From positions 1 through 64,000 of the forward strand of contig CAMLDO010000011.1 of assembly GCA_946478865.1 (NCBI GenBank): a stretch of DNA of 64,000 bases, read 5' to 3'. This document shows positions 46,551-57,486 of this stretch, in pieces. The stretch comes from an uncultured Methylobacillus sp. (GTDB taxonomy: Bacteria; Pseudomonadota; Gammaproteobacteria; Burkholderiales; Methylophilaceae). Numbering within the stretch: the stretch's first letter is position 1; the number at the start of each line of letters is the position of its first letter. A model generated the notes under the pieces. That model saw only the letters and a program-made list of their open reading frames with translations. It ran no database searches and was not told where the DNA came from. The position numbers were made by a program, and so were the translations under genes.

Positions 46551-47941
46551 TGCGCTGCCTCCCGGGTTCTCGCCGCCACCTGGCCGATGGAGCCTGCACC
46601 CATCACGATCACCACATCGCCGTCCTGGGCGATACCAAGAATCGCCTCCGGCAACTCAGCCGGCGTCTCTACGAACAGCGGCTCGACCTTGCCTGCGACA
46701 CGCACCGCGCGTACCAGCGTGCGACCGTCAGCGGCAACGATGGGCGGCTCGCCGGCGGAATACACCTCGGTCAGCACTACCGCGTCGGCGGTGGAAAGCA
46801 CCCTTACGAAATCCTCGAAGCAGTCGCGCGTCCGTGTGTAGCGGTGCGGCTGGAACGCCAGCACCAGCCGGCGGCTGGGGAATGCCCCGCGTGCGGCGTT
46901 GATGACCGCCTGCATTTCCACTGGGTGGTGGCCGTAGTCGTCGATCAGCGTGAAATGGCCGCCATTGCGTGCCGGCACTTCGCCGTAGCGCTCGAAGCGG
47001 CGACCCACGCCCTTGAATTCGCGCAGTGCCTTGATGATTGCGGCGTCCGGCACATTGAGCTCGCTTGCCACGGCGATCGCCGCCAATGCGTTCTGCACGT
47101 AATGCATGCCGGGCAGATTGAGTGTGACGTCGAACTCGGTCACCTTGCCGTTGATGCGGCGCACGGTGAAATGCATCTGGCCAGCCTCGGCGCGCACATT
47201 GATCGCGCGTACCAGCGCGTCCTCGCTGAAGCCGTAAGGTGTCACCGGCTTGCTGATGCGCGGCAGGATGGCGCGCACATTGGGATCGTCCACGCACACC
47301 ACCGCCATGCCCCAGAACGGCAGGCACTGCAGGAACTCGACAAAAGCACCCTTGAGCTTTTCGAAGTCGTGCTCATAGGTATCCATGTGGTCCTGGTCGA
47401 TGTTGGTGACCACGGAAATCACGGGCGACAGGTGCAGGAAGGAGGCGTCGGATTCGTCTGCCTCAGCCACGATGTATTCGCCCTGCCCCAGACGCGCATT
47501 GGTACCGGCCGCTTCGAGGCGCCCCCCAATGACGAAGGTCGGGTCCATGCCGGCCTCGGCCAGAATGCTGGCAATGAGACTGGTCGTCGTGGTCTTGCCG
47601 TGAGTACCGGCAATCGCAATGCCCTGGCGGAAGCGCATGAGCTCGGCCAGCATCATCGCGCGCGGGATGATGGGAATCTTGCGTTCACGCGCGGCCACGA
47701 TTTCCGGATTGGTTTCGTCGATCGCAGTCGACACCACCACGACATCGGCCACCGCGAGATTTTCGGTCGCGTGCCCCTTGCGCACAGTCGCCCCCAGGGT
47801 AGCGAGACGACGCGTCACTACGTTTTCCGCGAGGTCGGAACCGCTCACGGAGAAGCCCAGATTGAGCAGCACTTCAGCAATGCCGCTCATGCCTGAACCG
47901 CCGATCCCGACGAAATGGATATTCTTTACTTTATGTTTCAT
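46547..47941 (-). CDS. murC: UDP-N-acetylmuramate--L-alanine ligase
   Basis: MurC adds L-Ala to UDP-MurNAc. The 464-residue Mur ligase shows [20 protein letters not shown], the ATP loop [25 protein letters not shown], the Lys region and [14 protein letters not shown]. It overlaps murG by 4 bases. The order murG-murC-murB-ddlB-ftsQ is the classic cluster order. Confidence 0.98.
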   Translation of the reverse strand: MKHKVKNIHFVGIGGSGMSGIAEVLLNLGFSVSGSDLAENVVTRRLATLGATVRKGHATENLAVADVVVVSTAIDETNPEIVAARERKIPIIPRAMMLAELMRFRQGIAIAGTHGKTTTTSLIASILAEAGMDPTFVIGGRLEAAGTNARLGQGEYIVAEADESDASFLHLSPVISVVTNIDQDHMDTYEHDFEKLKGAFVEFLQCLPFWGMAVVCVDDPNVRAILPRISKPVTPYGFSEDALVRAINVRAEAGQMHFTVRRINGKVTEFDVTLNLPGMHYVQNALAAIAVASELNVPDAAIIKALREFKGVGRRFERYGEVPARNGGHFTLIDDYGHHPVEMQAVINAARGAFPSRRLVLAFQPHRYTRTRDCFEDFVRVLSTADAVVLTEVYSAGEPPIVAADGRTLVRAVRVAGKVEPLFVETPAELPEAILGIAQDGDVVIVMGAGSIGQVAARTREAAQ

Positions 47942-48999
47942 CGCGCCATCTCCTTGCAGACGTTCGCCACCGTCGCGGTTGCCTGCGGCTTGCCCAGTGC
48001 CCGCGCGCGTTGCGCCATGGCAAACAGCGCTTCTCGGTCGAAGCCTTGTATCTTTTGCGCCAGCTTTTCCGGCGTCATCTCGTTTTGTGGCAGCAGGACA
48101 GCCGCACCGTTGTCCGAGAGGTAGCGCGCATTGAAGGTCTGGTGGTCGTCCACCGCATGCGGGAACGGCACCAGCACGCTCGCCACGCCTGCCGCCGAGA
48201 GCTCGGCAATCGTGAGTGCGCCTGCCCGGCAGACAACCAGATCGGCCCAGGCATAGGTCGCCGCCATGTCCTCGATGAACGCGCGCGTTTCGGCCTTGAC
48301 GCCCGCCTTGCGATAATTCGCATTCAGCACGTCAATATGCTTTTCACCGGCCTGATGGATGACTTCGGGACGCATATCCGCGGGAAGCATCGCCAGCGCC
48401 TGCGGCACCATTTCGTTGAGCGCCTGCGCTCCCAGACTGCCGCCCACAACCAATAGACGGATCGGCCCGATACGACCCGCAAGACGCTGCTCGGGAGCTA
48501 GCACGGCAGCGATTTCGGCCCGTACCGGATTGCCCACCAGCTCGGCCTTTGCACCGAATGCCGACGGGAAGGCCGCCAATACCTTGCCTGCGAAATGCGA
48601 CAGCACGCGATTGGTCAATCCGGCGATGGAATTCTGTTCATGGATCACTAGCGGGCGGCGCAGCAGCCACGCGGTCACGCCGCCGGGGAATGCGGCAAAT
48701 CCGCCCATGCCAAGCACAACATTTGGTTTGTGCGCACGCATCGCCTTGAGACTTTGCAGGCACGCCATGAACACCTGTACCGGCGCAAGCAGTTTGCGCA
48801 GCAAACCCTTGCCGCGTACGCCGCGCATGCGAATCACTTCGACCGCATAACCCTTGCCTGCGATAAGACGGTTTTCCATGCCGCCCTCAGTCGCGAGCCA
48901 GACGATGTTCCAGCCCTCGGCCTTGAGGTGATCGGCAACGGCTACAGCCGGATAAACGTGCCCGCCGGTGCCGCCTGCCATGACCATGAGGGTGCTCAT
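47938..48999 (-). CDS. murG: UDP-GlcNAc:undecaprenyl-pyrophosphoryl-MurNAc-pentapeptide GlcNAc transferase
   Basis: MurG makes lipid II from lipid I at the inner face of the membrane. The 353-residue GT28 enzyme has the N-terminal glycine loop [21 protein letters not shown] (in part), the [12 protein letters not shown] segment, the [11 protein letters not shown] loop and the donor motif [20 protein letters not shown] lies 8 bp before ATG 48999, inside the preceding 36-codon ORF, whose stop overlaps this start. Confidence 0.98.
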   Translation of the reverse strand: MSTLMVMAGGTGGHVYPAVAVADHLKAEGWNIVWLATEGGMENRLIAGKGYAVEVIRMRGVRGKGLLRKLLAPVQVFMACLQSLKAMRAHKPNVVLGMGGFAAFPGGVTAWLLRRPLVIHEQNSIAGLTNRVLSHFAGKVLAAFPSAFGAKAELVGNPVRAEIAAVLAPEQRLAGRIGPIRLLVVGGSLGAQALNEMVPQALAMLPADMRPEVIHQAGEKHIDVLNANYRKAGVKAETRAFIEDMAATYAWADLVVCRAGALTIAELSAAGVASVLVPFPHAVDDHQTFNARYLSDNGAAVLLPQNEMTPEKLAQKIQGFDREALFAMAQRARALGKPQATATVANVCKEMAR

Positions 49000-49106
49000 G
49001 CGAGAGCCTCCAGTCTGTGATTTTGGCTACGGCCGGCCCGAAGGGCCTTAACCTGCTGAAGCAGGTTAGCCTTCGCCGAAACAGGCGCTTGTCTAACCAT
49101 CATCAT
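48996..49106 (-). CDS. 36-codon ORF bridging ftsW and murG
   Basis: The frame starts at ATG 49106, overlapping the ftsW stop (ATGA), and ends at TGA 48996-48998, overlapping the murG start (ATGA). The predicted peptide is [16 protein letters not shown], then [12 protein letters not shown] and NHRLEALA, basic and without a membrane segment. It contains two tandem hairpins (49035-49047 and 49049-49068). No family is known to me. It may be a real leader-like peptide that carries ribosomes across the gap, or a repeat element that happens to keep the frame open. Confidence 0.45.
   Translation of the reverse strand: MMMVRQAPVSAKANLLQQVKALRAGRSQNHRLEALA
49035..49068 (-). repeat. Two tandem palindromes between ftsW and murG
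   Basis: GGCCC-GAA-GGGCC (49035-49047) is followed by TAACCTGCT-GA-AGCAGGTTA (49049-49068, 9-bp perfect stem). They sit within the 36-codon ORF. Confidence 0.8.
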
Positions 49107-50263
49107 GCAGGCACCCCTTTCGCCAAGCGCCTGTTTTCCCAATCGATCCGCAACAGGATCGCCAGCGCGATGCAGTTCGCCACGATCGCGCTGCCGCCGA
49201 ATGACAGCAGCGGCAGGGTCAGGCCCTTGGTGGGGAGCAATCCCATGTTCACGCCCATGTTGATGATGGCCTGCACGCCGATCCATACGCCTATGCCTTG
49301 TGCCAGCAACGCGGAAAAATGGCGCTCGTAGGCCACGGCTTCCTTGCCGATGGCGAAGGCGCGCATCACGATCCAGGCGAACATCAGCGCTACTGCGGCC
49401 ACGCCGATGAAGCCGAGCTCTTCGGCGATCACGGCCAGCAGGAAGTCGGTGTGCGCTTCCGGCAGGTAGAGCAGCTTTTCGACGCTGGCGCCCAGTCCGA
49501 CGCCCAGCCACTCGCCGCGGCCGAAAGCGATCAGCGCATGCGACAACTGGTAACCCTTGCCGAACGGATCGGCCCACGGGTCCATGAAGCCGACAATGCG
49601 CTGCAGCCGGTAGGGCGAGCTCAGGATGAGCCCGATCACGCCGATGACCAGCAACACGATGAGGCCTGCAAAAATACGCGCGTTGATGCCGCCCAGCCAC
49701 AGCACGGAAATCGTGATCGCAGCAATCACTGCGAACGCGCCGAAATCCGGCTCGCGCAGCAGCAGGAAGCCAACCACCAGCATCACCGCCAGCATCGGCA
49801 GGAAGCTTTTGGTAAAACTGTCCATGAACGCTGCCTTGCGCACGGTGTAATCGGCGACATAAATAGTTGCGAACAGCTTCATGAGTTCCGATGGCTGCAA
49901 ATTGGCGAAGCCAAGCGGAATCCATCGCTGACTGCCATTGACCTGCCGGCCGATGCCAGGAATAAGCACCAGCACCAGCACCACCAGGCCAATCAGGAAG
50001 AGATACGGGGCTACCTGCTGCCAATAACGCGTCGGCACCTGGAATGTAACCAGGCCTGCAAACAGCGCGATCATGAGATAGACCGCGTGGCGCACGGCGA
50101 AATAGGTCGATTGATGGCCTGTCGCCTTGTCGGCCTCGGCCAGCGCGATGGATGCGGAATACACCATCACCAGCCCGAAGCCGAGCAGCATAAGCACGAC
50201 CCACAGCAAGCCCTGGTCATAGGTCGGTGCGGTAATCTTGTCGCGGTTGCTGAGCATGTACAT
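49103..50263 (-). CDS. ftsW: Peptidoglycan glycosyltransferase FtsW
   Basis: FtsW is the SEDS-family polymerase of septal peptidoglycan, paired with FtsI. The 386-residue membrane protein has about ten helices and shows [20 protein letters not shown] (in part), the REPDFG motif, [20 protein letters not shown] and [21 protein letters not shown] 50263 overlaps the murD stop (TGATG) with GGAG 8 bp upstream; the longer frame runs into murD. Confidence 0.97.
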   Translation of the reverse strand: MYMLSNRDKITAPTYDQGLLWVVLMLLGFGLVMVYSASIALAEADKATGHQSTYFAVRHAVYLMIALFAGLVTFQVPTRYWQQVAPYLFLIGLVVLVLVLIPGIGRQVNGSQRWIPLGFANLQPSELMKLFATIYVADYTVRKAAFMDSFTKSFLPMLAVMLVVGFLLLREPDFGAFAVIAAITISVLWLGGINARIFAGLIVLLVIGVIGLILSSPYRLQRIVGFMDPWADPFGKGYQLSHALIAFGRGEWLGVGLGASVEKLLYLPEAHTDFLLAVIAEELGFIGVAAVALMFAWIVMRAFAIGKEAVAYERHFSALLAQGIGVWIGVQAIINMGVNMGLLPTKGLTLPLLSFGGSAIVANCIALAILLRIDWENRRLAKGVPA

Positions 50264-51618
50264 CAGTTCAGCTCCTTGACCGCGTTGATGAATACTTCGG
50301 CGCGATGCGCGTAATTGCGGAACATGTCCCAGCTCGCGCATGCCGGCGACAGCAGGATGACGTCGCCCGGTTCAGACAAGGCGTAGGCCAGTTGTACTGC
50401 CTGATCCATGCTCTCGGCACGCTCCACACGGCACGCGCCGGCAATGGCGCCCTCGATCTGGGGACCGTCACGGCCGATTTGCACTACGGCACGCGTTTTC
50501 GCCACGGCGTCGCGCAGCGGCGTAAAGTCCTGGCCCTTGCCGTCGCCTCCGGCGATGAGCACCACCGGCTCGGCAAAGCCTTGCAGCGCTGCCGCGGTAG
50601 CGCCAACATTAGTGCCCTTGGAGTCGTCGTAGAACTTGCGGCCATCGACCTCGGCGACAAACTCGACGCGATGCGAGAGCCCCTTGAAGGTACGCAATGC
50701 CGCTAGCAGCGGCTCATACGGCAGCTCGATGGCCCGGCACAATGCAAGCGCGGCCAATGCGTTGGCGGCGTTGTGCAGACCGGCAATCGGTAGCTCATCG
50801 ATGGGAAACAGGCGTTCGGCGCCCTTGCCCAGCCAGCGGCGGCCGTCGTGCTCGAGCAGCCCCCACTCGGACGCATTCGCTTGCAGTCCAAAGGTCTGCA
50901 CTTCGGCATCGTCGTGCCGCATCGCCAGAGTCATGGCATCGTCGCGATTCAGCACCTGCACCTTGCAGCCGGCGAAAATGCGCTCCTTGGCCTTGGCATA
51001 GTCTTCAAGCGACGCATAGCGGTCCATGTGATCCGCAGAAATGTTGAGCACGGTCGCGGCATTGGCCTGGAGGCTGCGCGTGGTTTCCAGCTGGAAGCTG
51101 GAAAGCTCCAGCACCCAGACGTCCGGCGCCTTGCCGGCGTTCTCGCGCTCCGCAAGCGCGTCCAGCACCGGCAGGCCGATATTTCCCGCAACTACGGTAT
51201 CGAGGCCGGCACCAGCACACAGATGGCCGACCAGACTGGTTACGGTACTCTTGCCGTTGGAGCCGGTAATCGCGATCACCTTGGCGTCGCTGCCCGCGAT
51301 TGCCTGAGCGAACAGCTCGACATCGCCCACCACCGGGATGCCGCGCTGGATTGCACTCTGCACTTGCGGCTCAGCCAGAGGCACACCCGGGCTGGCGACT
51401 ATCAGTTGCGCGCGCTCGAACACTTCGGAGCTGAACGGCCCGAGATGGATGGGCATGCCGTGGAATTCACGCTCCACCGTCTCCAATCCCGGCGGATGCG
51501 CACGGGTATCGGCGACGGACAGGCGCGCGCCCTTGCGCTTCAGCCAGCGCAAGGCCGAGAGGCCGGTGTCACCCAGCCCCAGTACCAGCACCTGTTTGTC
51601 TTGCAAATCCGGTTTCAT
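50263..51618 (-). CDS. murD: UDP-N-acetylmuramoylalanine--D-glutamate ligase
   Basis: MurD adds D-Glu to UDP-MurNAc-L-Ala. The 451-residue protein starts [23 protein letters not shown] (in part), has the ATP loop [24 protein letters not shown] and [19 protein letters not shown] 51618 overlaps the mraY stop by 4 bases. The upstream continuation of the frame is mraY in another frame. Confidence 0.98.
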   Translation of the reverse strand: MKPDLQDKQVLVLGLGDTGLSALRWLKRKGARLSVADTRAHPPGLETVEREFHGMPIHLGPFSSEVFERAQLIVASPGVPLAEPQVQSAIQRGIPVVGDVELFAQAIAGSDAKVIAITGSNGKSTVTSLVGHLCAGAGLDTVVAGNIGLPVLDALAERENAGKAPDVWVLELSSFQLETTRSLQANAATVLNISADHMDRYASLEDYAKAKERIFAGCKVQVLNRDDAMTLAMRHDDAEVQTFGLQANASEWGLLEHDGRRWLGKGAERLFPIDELPIAGLHNAANALAALALCRAIELPYEPLLAALRTFKGLSHRVEFVAEVDGRKFYDDSKGTNVGATAAALQGFAEPVVLIAGGDGKGQDFTPLRDAVAKTRAVVQIGRDGPQIEGAIAGACRVERAESMDQAVQLAYALSEPGDVILLSPACASWDMFRNYAHRAEVFINAVKELN

Positions 51619-52718
51619 CTGAGTTTCAGCGTCGAGAGTCCAAGCAGTACCAGCATCATGGTGATAATCCAGAAACGGACGACCACCTGGGTTTCCTTCC
51701 AGCCCTTCTGTTCGTAGTGATGGTGCAGCGGCGCCATGAGGAAGATGCGGCGACCGGTGCCGTATTTCTTTTTGGTGTAGCGGAAATAGCTCACCTGGGC
51801 CGCGACCGACAGCGTCTCCACCACGAATACGCCGCCCATGATGAACAGCACGATTTCCTGACGGACAATCACGGCCACCACGCCAAGCGCGGCGCCGAGC
51901 GCCAATGCGCCGACGTCGCCCATGAATACTTCCGCCGGATAGGCGTTGAACCACAGAAAGCCGAGCCCGGCCCCCGCCATCGCGGTGCAGAACACTGCGA
52001 GTTCACCCGCTCCAGCCACATAGGGAATGCCCAAATACTTGGAGAAATAGAGATGGCCGGCGACATAGGCAAACAGCGCCAGCGCGCTCGCCACAAGGAC
52101 GGTCGGCATGATCGCGAGGCCGTCCAGACCGTCGGTGAGATTGACCGCATTGCTGCTGCCGACAATGACGAAATAGGTCAGCACGATGAAGCTGACCGCC
52201 CCCAAGGGCAGCGCCCAGTGCTTGAAGAACGGGAAGATCAGCGTGGTTTGTGCCGGCAGCGTAGAGGTGTAGAACAGATAGGCCGCGGCGCCCAGGCCGA
52301 TCAATGATTGCCAGAAGTATTTCTCCTTGGCGGAAAGCCCCTTGGGATTGCGATGCACCACCTTGCGCCAATCGTCCACCCAACCGACGATGCCAAAGCC
52401 TAACGTGACGATGAGCACCACCCATACGTAACGGTTGGTGAGATCTGCCCACAGCAACGTGGCAATCGCGATCGAAATCAGGATCAGCGCGCCGCCCATG
52501 GTGGGCGTGCCGGCCTTGATCAAATGCGTTTGCGGACCATCGTCGCGTACCGCCTGCCCGACCTTGTACTCGGTCAGCTTGCGGATCATCGTCGGTCCGA
52601 CCAGGAAGGAAATCCCGAGCGCGGTCAGCGTCGCCAGCATCGCCCGCAAGGTGATGTAGTTGAAAACGTTGAACCCGCGAATGTCGTGCGCCAGCCAGCG
52701 CGCCAGTTCAAGCAGCAT
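51615..52718 (-). CDS. mraY: Phospho-N-acetylmuramoyl-pentapeptide transferase
   Basis: MraY attaches the Mur-pentapeptide to undecaprenyl phosphate, forming lipid I. The 367-residue protein has ten predicted helices, with [16 protein letters not shown], the [14 protein letters not shown] catalytic region, [18 protein letters not shown] and [17 protein letters not shown]. It overlaps murF by 11 bases and murD by 4. Confidence 0.98.
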   Translation of the reverse strand: MLLELARWLAHDIRGFNVFNYITLRAMLATLTALGISFLVGPTMIRKLTEYKVGQAVRDDGPQTHLIKAGTPTMGGALILISIAIATLLWADLTNRYVWVVLIVTLGFGIVGWVDDWRKVVHRNPKGLSAKEKYFWQSLIGLGAAAYLFYTSTLPAQTTLIFPFFKHWALPLGAVSFIVLTYFVIVGSSNAVNLTDGLDGLAIMPTVLVASALALFAYVAGHLYFSKYLGIPYVAGAGELAVFCTAMAGAGLGFLWFNAYPAEVFMGDVGALALGAALGVVAVIVRQEIVLFIMGGVFVVETLSVAAQVSYFRYTKKKYGTGRRIFLMAPLHHHYEQKGWKETQVVVRFWIITMMLVLLGLSTLKLR

Positions 52719-54090
52719 GCTTGCCTCCCTTGTCGTTGTCGTCCGCGAGCAGCAAATTCACCACACGCTCCATGCGCATGAAGCGCGAGCCTTTCACCAA
52801 TACGGTGGTGTCCGCGGACAGTTGTTTTGCGAGCGTCTCAACCAATGCCTCGGGCGACTCGAAATGTTGTGCGCCGCCGCCGAAGCCGGATGCCATCTCT
52901 TGGCTAAGGTCGCCCAGCACCAGCAGAGTGCCCAGGCCCGCAGCCTTGGCATAGGCTCCGATTTCGCGATGCATTCCAGCTGCATCCGCACCCAGTTCAC
53001 CCATGTCGCCCAGTACCAATACGCGCTTGCCGGGGCAAGCCGCGAGCACATCGATCGCAGCGCGCATCGATGCCGGGTTGGCGTTATAGGTGTCATCGAT
53101 GATGGTGGCGCCCTGCTTGCCGGCCTTGCGCTGCAACCGTCCCTTCACGCCGCCATAGGTCTGCAGCCCGGCAACGATGGCGCTGATGGACGCGCCCATA
53201 GCAAGCGCTGCCGCGCTTGCGGCCAATGCGTTGCGCACGTTATGCAGGCCCGGCACAGTAAGACGCAGCGAAGCGTTGCCCTGCGGGGTTTTCAATGCAA
53301 TCTCGCTGCCGTCGGCCTCAAGACGATAGTCGGCACTCACGTCAGCCGAAGCATTCAGGCCGAAGGTCATGATCTTGTGCTGTGCTGCGAGCTGCTTCCA
53401 CAGCGGGGCAAACGCATCGTCCGCATTGATGATCGCCGTGCCGTCATCCGCGAGGCCTTCGAAGATCTCGCCCTTGGCATGGGCCACGGCCTCGACGCTG
53501 CCGAGACCTTCCAGATGCGCCTGCAGCGCGTTGTTGACGAGAGCGACATCCGGTTTGGCGAGACGAGTGAGATAGGAGATTTCGCCCGGGTGATTCATTC
53601 CCATCTCGATCACTGCATAGCGATGCAACTCCCGCAGCTTGAACAACGTCAGCGGCAGCCCGATGTCGTTGTTGAGGTTGCCTTGCGTTGCCAACACCGC
53701 GTCTTCGGCGCTGTTCGCACGCAGGATCGCGGCGAGCATTTCCTTCACAGTGGTCTTGCCGTTGCTGCCCGTAATGGCTGCGACGGGAATACGGAATTTG
53801 CTGCGCCAGTAGGAAGCAAGCGCTCCCAACGCCAGACGCGTATCCTCGACCACCAGCAACGGACCGGCAGTGCCCGCATTCCATTGGGTGTCCACCAGAG
53901 CCGCAGCCGCGCCGCGCTGCAGGCAATCAACAACGAAATCGTGACCGTCGAAGCGCTCGCCGCGCAGGGCGACGAACAGGTCGCCGGGCTGGATCGCGCG
54001 GCTGTCGCTGGAGACGGCAGCGAAAGCGATGTCGGCGCCGACCACGCGGCCATTCACCGCTTGCGCCGCTTCGGAAAGGCGCAGCATCAT
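52708..54090 (-). CDS. murF: UDP-N-acetylmuramoyl-tripeptide--D-alanyl-D-alanine ligase
   Basis: MurF adds the D-Ala-D-Ala dipeptide made by Ddl. The 460-residue Mur ligase has the N-terminal substrate domain [28 protein letters not shown], the ATP loop [14 protein letters not shown] and [19 protein letters not shown]. It overlaps murE by 4 bases. Confidence 0.97.
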   Translation of the reverse strand: MMLRLSEAAQAVNGRVVGADIAFAAVSSDSRAIQPGDLFVALRGERFDGHDFVVDCLQRGAAAALVDTQWNAGTAGPLLVVEDTRLALGALASYWRSKFRIPVAAITGSNGKTTVKEMLAAILRANSAEDAVLATQGNLNNDIGLPLTLFKLRELHRYAVIEMGMNHPGEISYLTRLAKPDVALVNNALQAHLEGLGSVEAVAHAKGEIFEGLADDGTAIINADDAFAPLWKQLAAQHKIMTFGLNASADVSADYRLEADGSEIALKTPQGNASLRLTVPGLHNVRNALAASAAALAMGASISAIVAGLQTYGGVKGRLQRKAGKQGATIIDDTYNANPASMRAAIDVLAACPGKRVLVLGDMGELGADAAGMHREIGAYAKAAGLGTLLVLGDLSQEMASGFGGGAQHFESPEALVETLAKQLSADTTVLVKGSRFMRMERVVNLLLADDNDKGGKHAA

Positions 54091-55511
54091 TTGCGCCCCT
54101 CCAGCACGCGTTTTGCGACCTCGCGGTCGTCGAACGGGTATTTCACTCCTGCAATCTCCTGATAATCCTCATGCCCCTTGCCAGCAATCAGCACAATGTC
54201 TCCAGCCAGCGCATCCTGGAGCGCGAGATCGATGGCAGCGGCGCGGTCGAGCTCCGCTTCGTAATGGCCGCTCATACCTACCAGCACCTGATCGATGATG
54301 TCCTGGGGATCCTCGTTACGCGGGTTGTCTGAGGTCACTACGACGCGGTCTGCGAGTCGCGAAGCCGCCTCGCCCATGAGTGGGCGCTTGCCCTTGTCGC
54401 GATTGCCGCCACAGCCGAACACGCAAATCAGCTTGCCGCGAGCCTGCTCGCGCAAGGCCGCCAGAACTTTTTCCAGCGCGTCAGGCGTATGCGCATAATC
54501 GACGACGACCAGCGGCAACTCTCCGCCGCCCAGCGTCTGCATGCGTCCTGCGACCGGTCGCATGTCCTTGAGCACGTCAATCGCATCCTTCAGCGGTACA
54601 TCGCTGGCCAGCAGAGCCGCCAGCACCGCGAGCAGGTTGTAGGCATTGAAGCGGCCCATAAGGGCGGCCTCAAGCCGTGCATTGCCGGCCGGCGTGACGA
54701 TATCCATCGCCAAACCGTCGCCGTGCAGTTCCAGGTGATGGCCACGCACATCGCCACTATTCAAACCGTAGGTAATCACCCGCAGGTCGCGTCCTTCGGC
54801 ATCCTCCGCGAGCTCGGCGCCGAAATCGTCATCGGTATTGACCACCATGCACTCGAGGCCGGGCCAGTAGAACAGCTTGCGCTTGGCATCAGCGTAGGCC
54901 TTCATGTCACCGTGGTAGTCGAGATGATCGCGCGACAGATTGGTGAGCACGGCGACATTGAAGGCCACGCCGTTAACACGCCCTTGTACCAGTCCGTGCG
55001 ACGAGACTTCCATTGCCGCCCCTTGCGCCCCTTGCTTGAGATAGTCGGCCAGCATGCCGTGCAGCAGCACAGGATCGGGCGTGGTATTGACTGCTTCCGA
55101 CAGCGCTCCGGGGAAACCGTTGCCCAGCGTGCCGATGGCCGCCGTCTTGCGACCAAGCCTGGTCAGCGCCGTTGCGAGCCAATGGCTGCATGAGGTTTTG
55201 CCGTTGGTGCCGGTGATGCCGATCATGTGCATCTTTTGCGAAGGCCGGCCGTGAAACTCGCTTGCAATGTTGCCCGCTTCAGCCCGCAGATTCGCCACCG
55301 GGACATTGGGCACGGCCCACTCGTCCGTCCAGGAAAAACCTTCCTGCTCCCACAGCACGCCGGACACGCCTTGTGCCACTGCTTGGGGAATGTATTTGCG
55401 GCCATCAGAGCTCTCGCCGGGATAGGCGAGGAATATGCTGCCCGGGCCGGCCTTGCGGCTGTCGGTCGTGAGCTTTTCCGCGCGGATGTCGAGTTGTAGG
55501 AGTGCGCTCAT
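54087..55511 (-). CDS. murE: UDP-N-acetylmuramoyl-tripeptide synthetase (meso-DAP adding)
   Basis: MurE adds the third amino acid of the stem peptide. The 474-residue protein shows TTDSRKAGPGSIFLAYPG, the ATP loop GITGTNGKTSCSHWL, MEVSSHGLVQGR, and the TSDNPRNEDP motif, in which DNPR is diagnostic for meso-diaminopimelate over lysine. It overlaps ftsI by 4 bases. Confidence 0.97.
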   Translation of the reverse strand: MSALLQLDIRAEKLTTDSRKAGPGSIFLAYPGESSDGRKYIPQAVAQGVSGVLWEQEGFSWTDEWAVPNVPVANLRAEAGNIASEFHGRPSQKMHMIGITGTNGKTSCSHWLATALTRLGRKTAAIGTLGNGFPGALSEAVNTTPDPVLLHGMLADYLKQGAQGAAMEVSSHGLVQGRVNGVAFNVAVLTNLSRDHLDYHGDMKAYADAKRKLFYWPGLECMVVNTDDDFGAELAEDAEGRDLRVITYGLNSGDVRGHHLELHGDGLAMDIVTPAGNARLEAALMGRFNAYNLLAVLAALLASDVPLKDAIDVLKDMRPVAGRMQTLGGGELPLVVVDYAHTPDALEKVLAALREQARGKLICVFGCGGNRDKGKRPLMGEAASRLADRVVVTSDNPRNEDPQDIIDQVLVGMSGHYEAELDRAAAIDLALQDALAGDIVLIAGKGHEDYQEIAGVKYPFDDREVAKRVLEGRK

Positions 55512-57229
55512 ACGACTTCCTTCACTTCCGGCGCATTCTCGGGCGGAATCACGACGTTGTCGCTCGGCGCATCCTGCGGTACGGCAAGCTGGCGCAGCGC
55601 GCCGGACATCACGTTGCTGAATACCGGGGCTGCCACGGTGCCGCCGTAATACTGCCCATTGCTCGGCTCATCGATCATCACGGCGATGATGAGGCGCGGA
55701 TTGGAGGCTGGCGCCATGCCGACAAAGGACGATACGTAACGGTTCGCGGCATAGCCGCCCACATCCAGCTTGTGCGCGGTACCGGTTTTGCCCGCCACGC
55801 GGTAGCCCATGACTTGGGCGCGCGGCGCCGTTCCGCCGGGCTGAGTCACCGTCTCCAGCATGTCGCGTACGCTGCGCGCAGTGTCCGCTGAAAATACCTG
55901 CTGCCCCACCGGCGACTCCTTGAGCTTGAGCAGCGACACCGGCTTGATCTCGCCGTCGTTGGCGAACACGGTGTAGGCGCGCGCAAGCTGCAACAGGCTG
56001 AGGCTGATCCCGTGGCCATAGGACATGGTCGCCTGCTCGATGGGACGCCAGCTCTTGTAGGGGCGCAGCTTGCCCGCGGCCTCGCCCGGGAAGCCGATGT
56101 TGGCCGGGCTACCGAATCCCATTTGGTTGAACACGGTCCACAGATGCTGCGGCGACATGCTGAGCGCCATCTTGGCCGCCCCCACATTGGAAGACTTCTG
56201 GATCACTTGCGACACCGTCAGCAGTCCTTGCGGGTGCGCATCGTGAATAGTCGCGCTGCCGATGCGCATGTAGCCCGGCGCGGTTTCGATATGCGTGTCG
56301 GGCTTGAACTGGCCGGACTCGATCGCAGCCGCCGCAGTAATGGGCTTGAGCGTCGATCCCGGCTCGAAAATGTCGACAATCGCGCGGTTGCGCGATTTTC
56401 CGGCGATCTTGACCGGATTGTTGGGGTTGTAGACCGGTTGGTTGGCCATCGCCAGCACTTCGCCAGTCTTGGCGTCCATGACGACGATAGCGCCCGCCTT
56501 GGCCTTGTGCTCTTCGATTGCGCGTGCGAGCTCGCGATGGGCGAGATACTGGATATTGCGGTCGATGGACAGCGCGAGGTCGCGCCCGTCCTGCGGAACC
56601 TTGACAGTTTCGAGGTCCTCGATGATGTGTCCGCTACGATCCTTGAGCACATGGCGGCTGCCCGGCCTGCCCGACAGCCAGTTCTGGAACACCAGTTCCA
56701 TGCCTTCCTGACCCTTGTCTTCGATGCCGGTAAAGCCCACGATGTGAGCCGTCACTTCTGCTGCAGGGTAGTAGCGGCGATACTCCCGCTGCATGAAAAT
56801 CCCCGGTACATCCAGCTGCATCACCTTCGCCGCATCGGGCGGCGGCAGGCGACGCTTGAGGTAAACGAAGTTACGATCCTTGGACAGTTTTTTCTGCAGA
56901 TCGGCCTGCTTGACGCCCAGCAGTTCCGACAATTTCTTGAGTTTGCTGCCATCGATTTCGACATCCGGCGGGCTCGCCCAGATGGATTCCACCGGCGTGC
57001 TGATCGCAAGCGGCTCGCCGTTACGATCGGTGATCATGCCGCGATGGGCAGGCAACGTGAGTGTGCGGCTATAGCGCGCATCGCCCTCCTGCTGCAGGAA
57101 ATCGGTATGCATCGCCTGCAAGTAAACCGAGCGCCCAAGCAGCACCGCAAAGCCGCTCAGCACGCTGAGCAGCAGCACCCGGCGGCGCCAGGAGGGAAAC
57201 TTGATCGGGAGACGGTTAGCGCGGTTCAT
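55508..57229 (-). CDS. ftsI: Peptidoglycan D,D-transpeptidase FtsI (PBP3)
   Basis: FtsI cross-links septal peptidoglycan. The 573-residue class B PBP has a short cytoplasmic start and one membrane helix (about 15-33), a pedestal domain with RGMITDRNGEPLAISTPVESIWA (in part), and a transpeptidase domain with the active Ser in EPGSTLKPITAAAA (near 293), KSSNVGA and KTGTAHKLD. It overlaps ftsL by 4 bases. Confidence 0.97.
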   Translation of the reverse strand: MNRANRLPIKFPSWRRRVLLLSVLSGFAVLLGRSVYLQAMHTDFLQQEGDARYSRTLTLPAHRGMITDRNGEPLAISTPVESIWASPPDVEIDGSKLKKLSELLGVKQADLQKKLSKDRNFVYLKRRLPPPDAAKVMQLDVPGIFMQREYRRYYPAAEVTAHIVGFTGIEDKGQEGMELVFQNWLSGRPGSRHVLKDRSGHIIEDLETVKVPQDGRDLALSIDRNIQYLAHRELARAIEEHKAKAGAIVVMDAKTGEVLAMANQPVYNPNNPVKIAGKSRNRAIVDIFEPGSTLKPITAAAAIESGQFKPDTHIETAPGYMRIGSATIHDAHPQGLLTVSQVIQKSSNVGAAKMALSMSPQHLWTVFNQMGFGSPANIGFPGEAAGKLRPYKSWRPIEQATMSYGHGISLSLLQLARAYTVFANDGEIKPVSLLKLKESPVGQQVFSADTARSVRDMLETVTQPGGTAPRAQVMGYRVAGKTGTAHKLDVGGYAANRYVSSFVGMAPASNPRLIIAVMIDEPSNGQYYGGTVAAPVFSNVMSGALRQLAVPQDAPSDNVVIPPENAPEVKEVV

Positions 57230-57486
57230 GGGGCCACGATCTGGATGCGGGCCGGTTCCGGCACCTGCATGTGCAAATGATTGATAGCGATCTGCTCGAT
57301 GCGCGAATGCATGGCCCAGGTGCTTTGCTCAAGTTGAAGCTGGCCCCACTCGATGTCGTACTGCTTGGCGAGATCCTGCTGTTGCTGCAACTCGATATAG
57401 AGCTTGCGCGCCTTGTGCTGGGAGGTGATGGTACCCATGGCGCACGCGAGCAGCGCGGCGAACAGGATCAGGTTAAGCTTGGTCAT
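57226..57486 (-). CDS. ftsL: Cell division protein FtsL
   Basis: FtsL is the small bitopic divisome protein that works with FtsB and FtsQ. The 86-residue product has an N-terminal membrane helix (about 3-20) and a periplasmic leucine-zipper-like coiled coil ([29 protein letters not shown], in part). Identity is supported more by position between rsmH and ftsI, with 4-bp overlaps at both ends, than by sequence. Confidence 0.93.
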   Translation of the reverse strand: MTKLNLILFAALLACAMGTITSQHKARKLYIELQQQQDLAKQYDIEWGQLQLEQSTWAMHSRIEQIAINHLHMQVPEPARIQIVAP

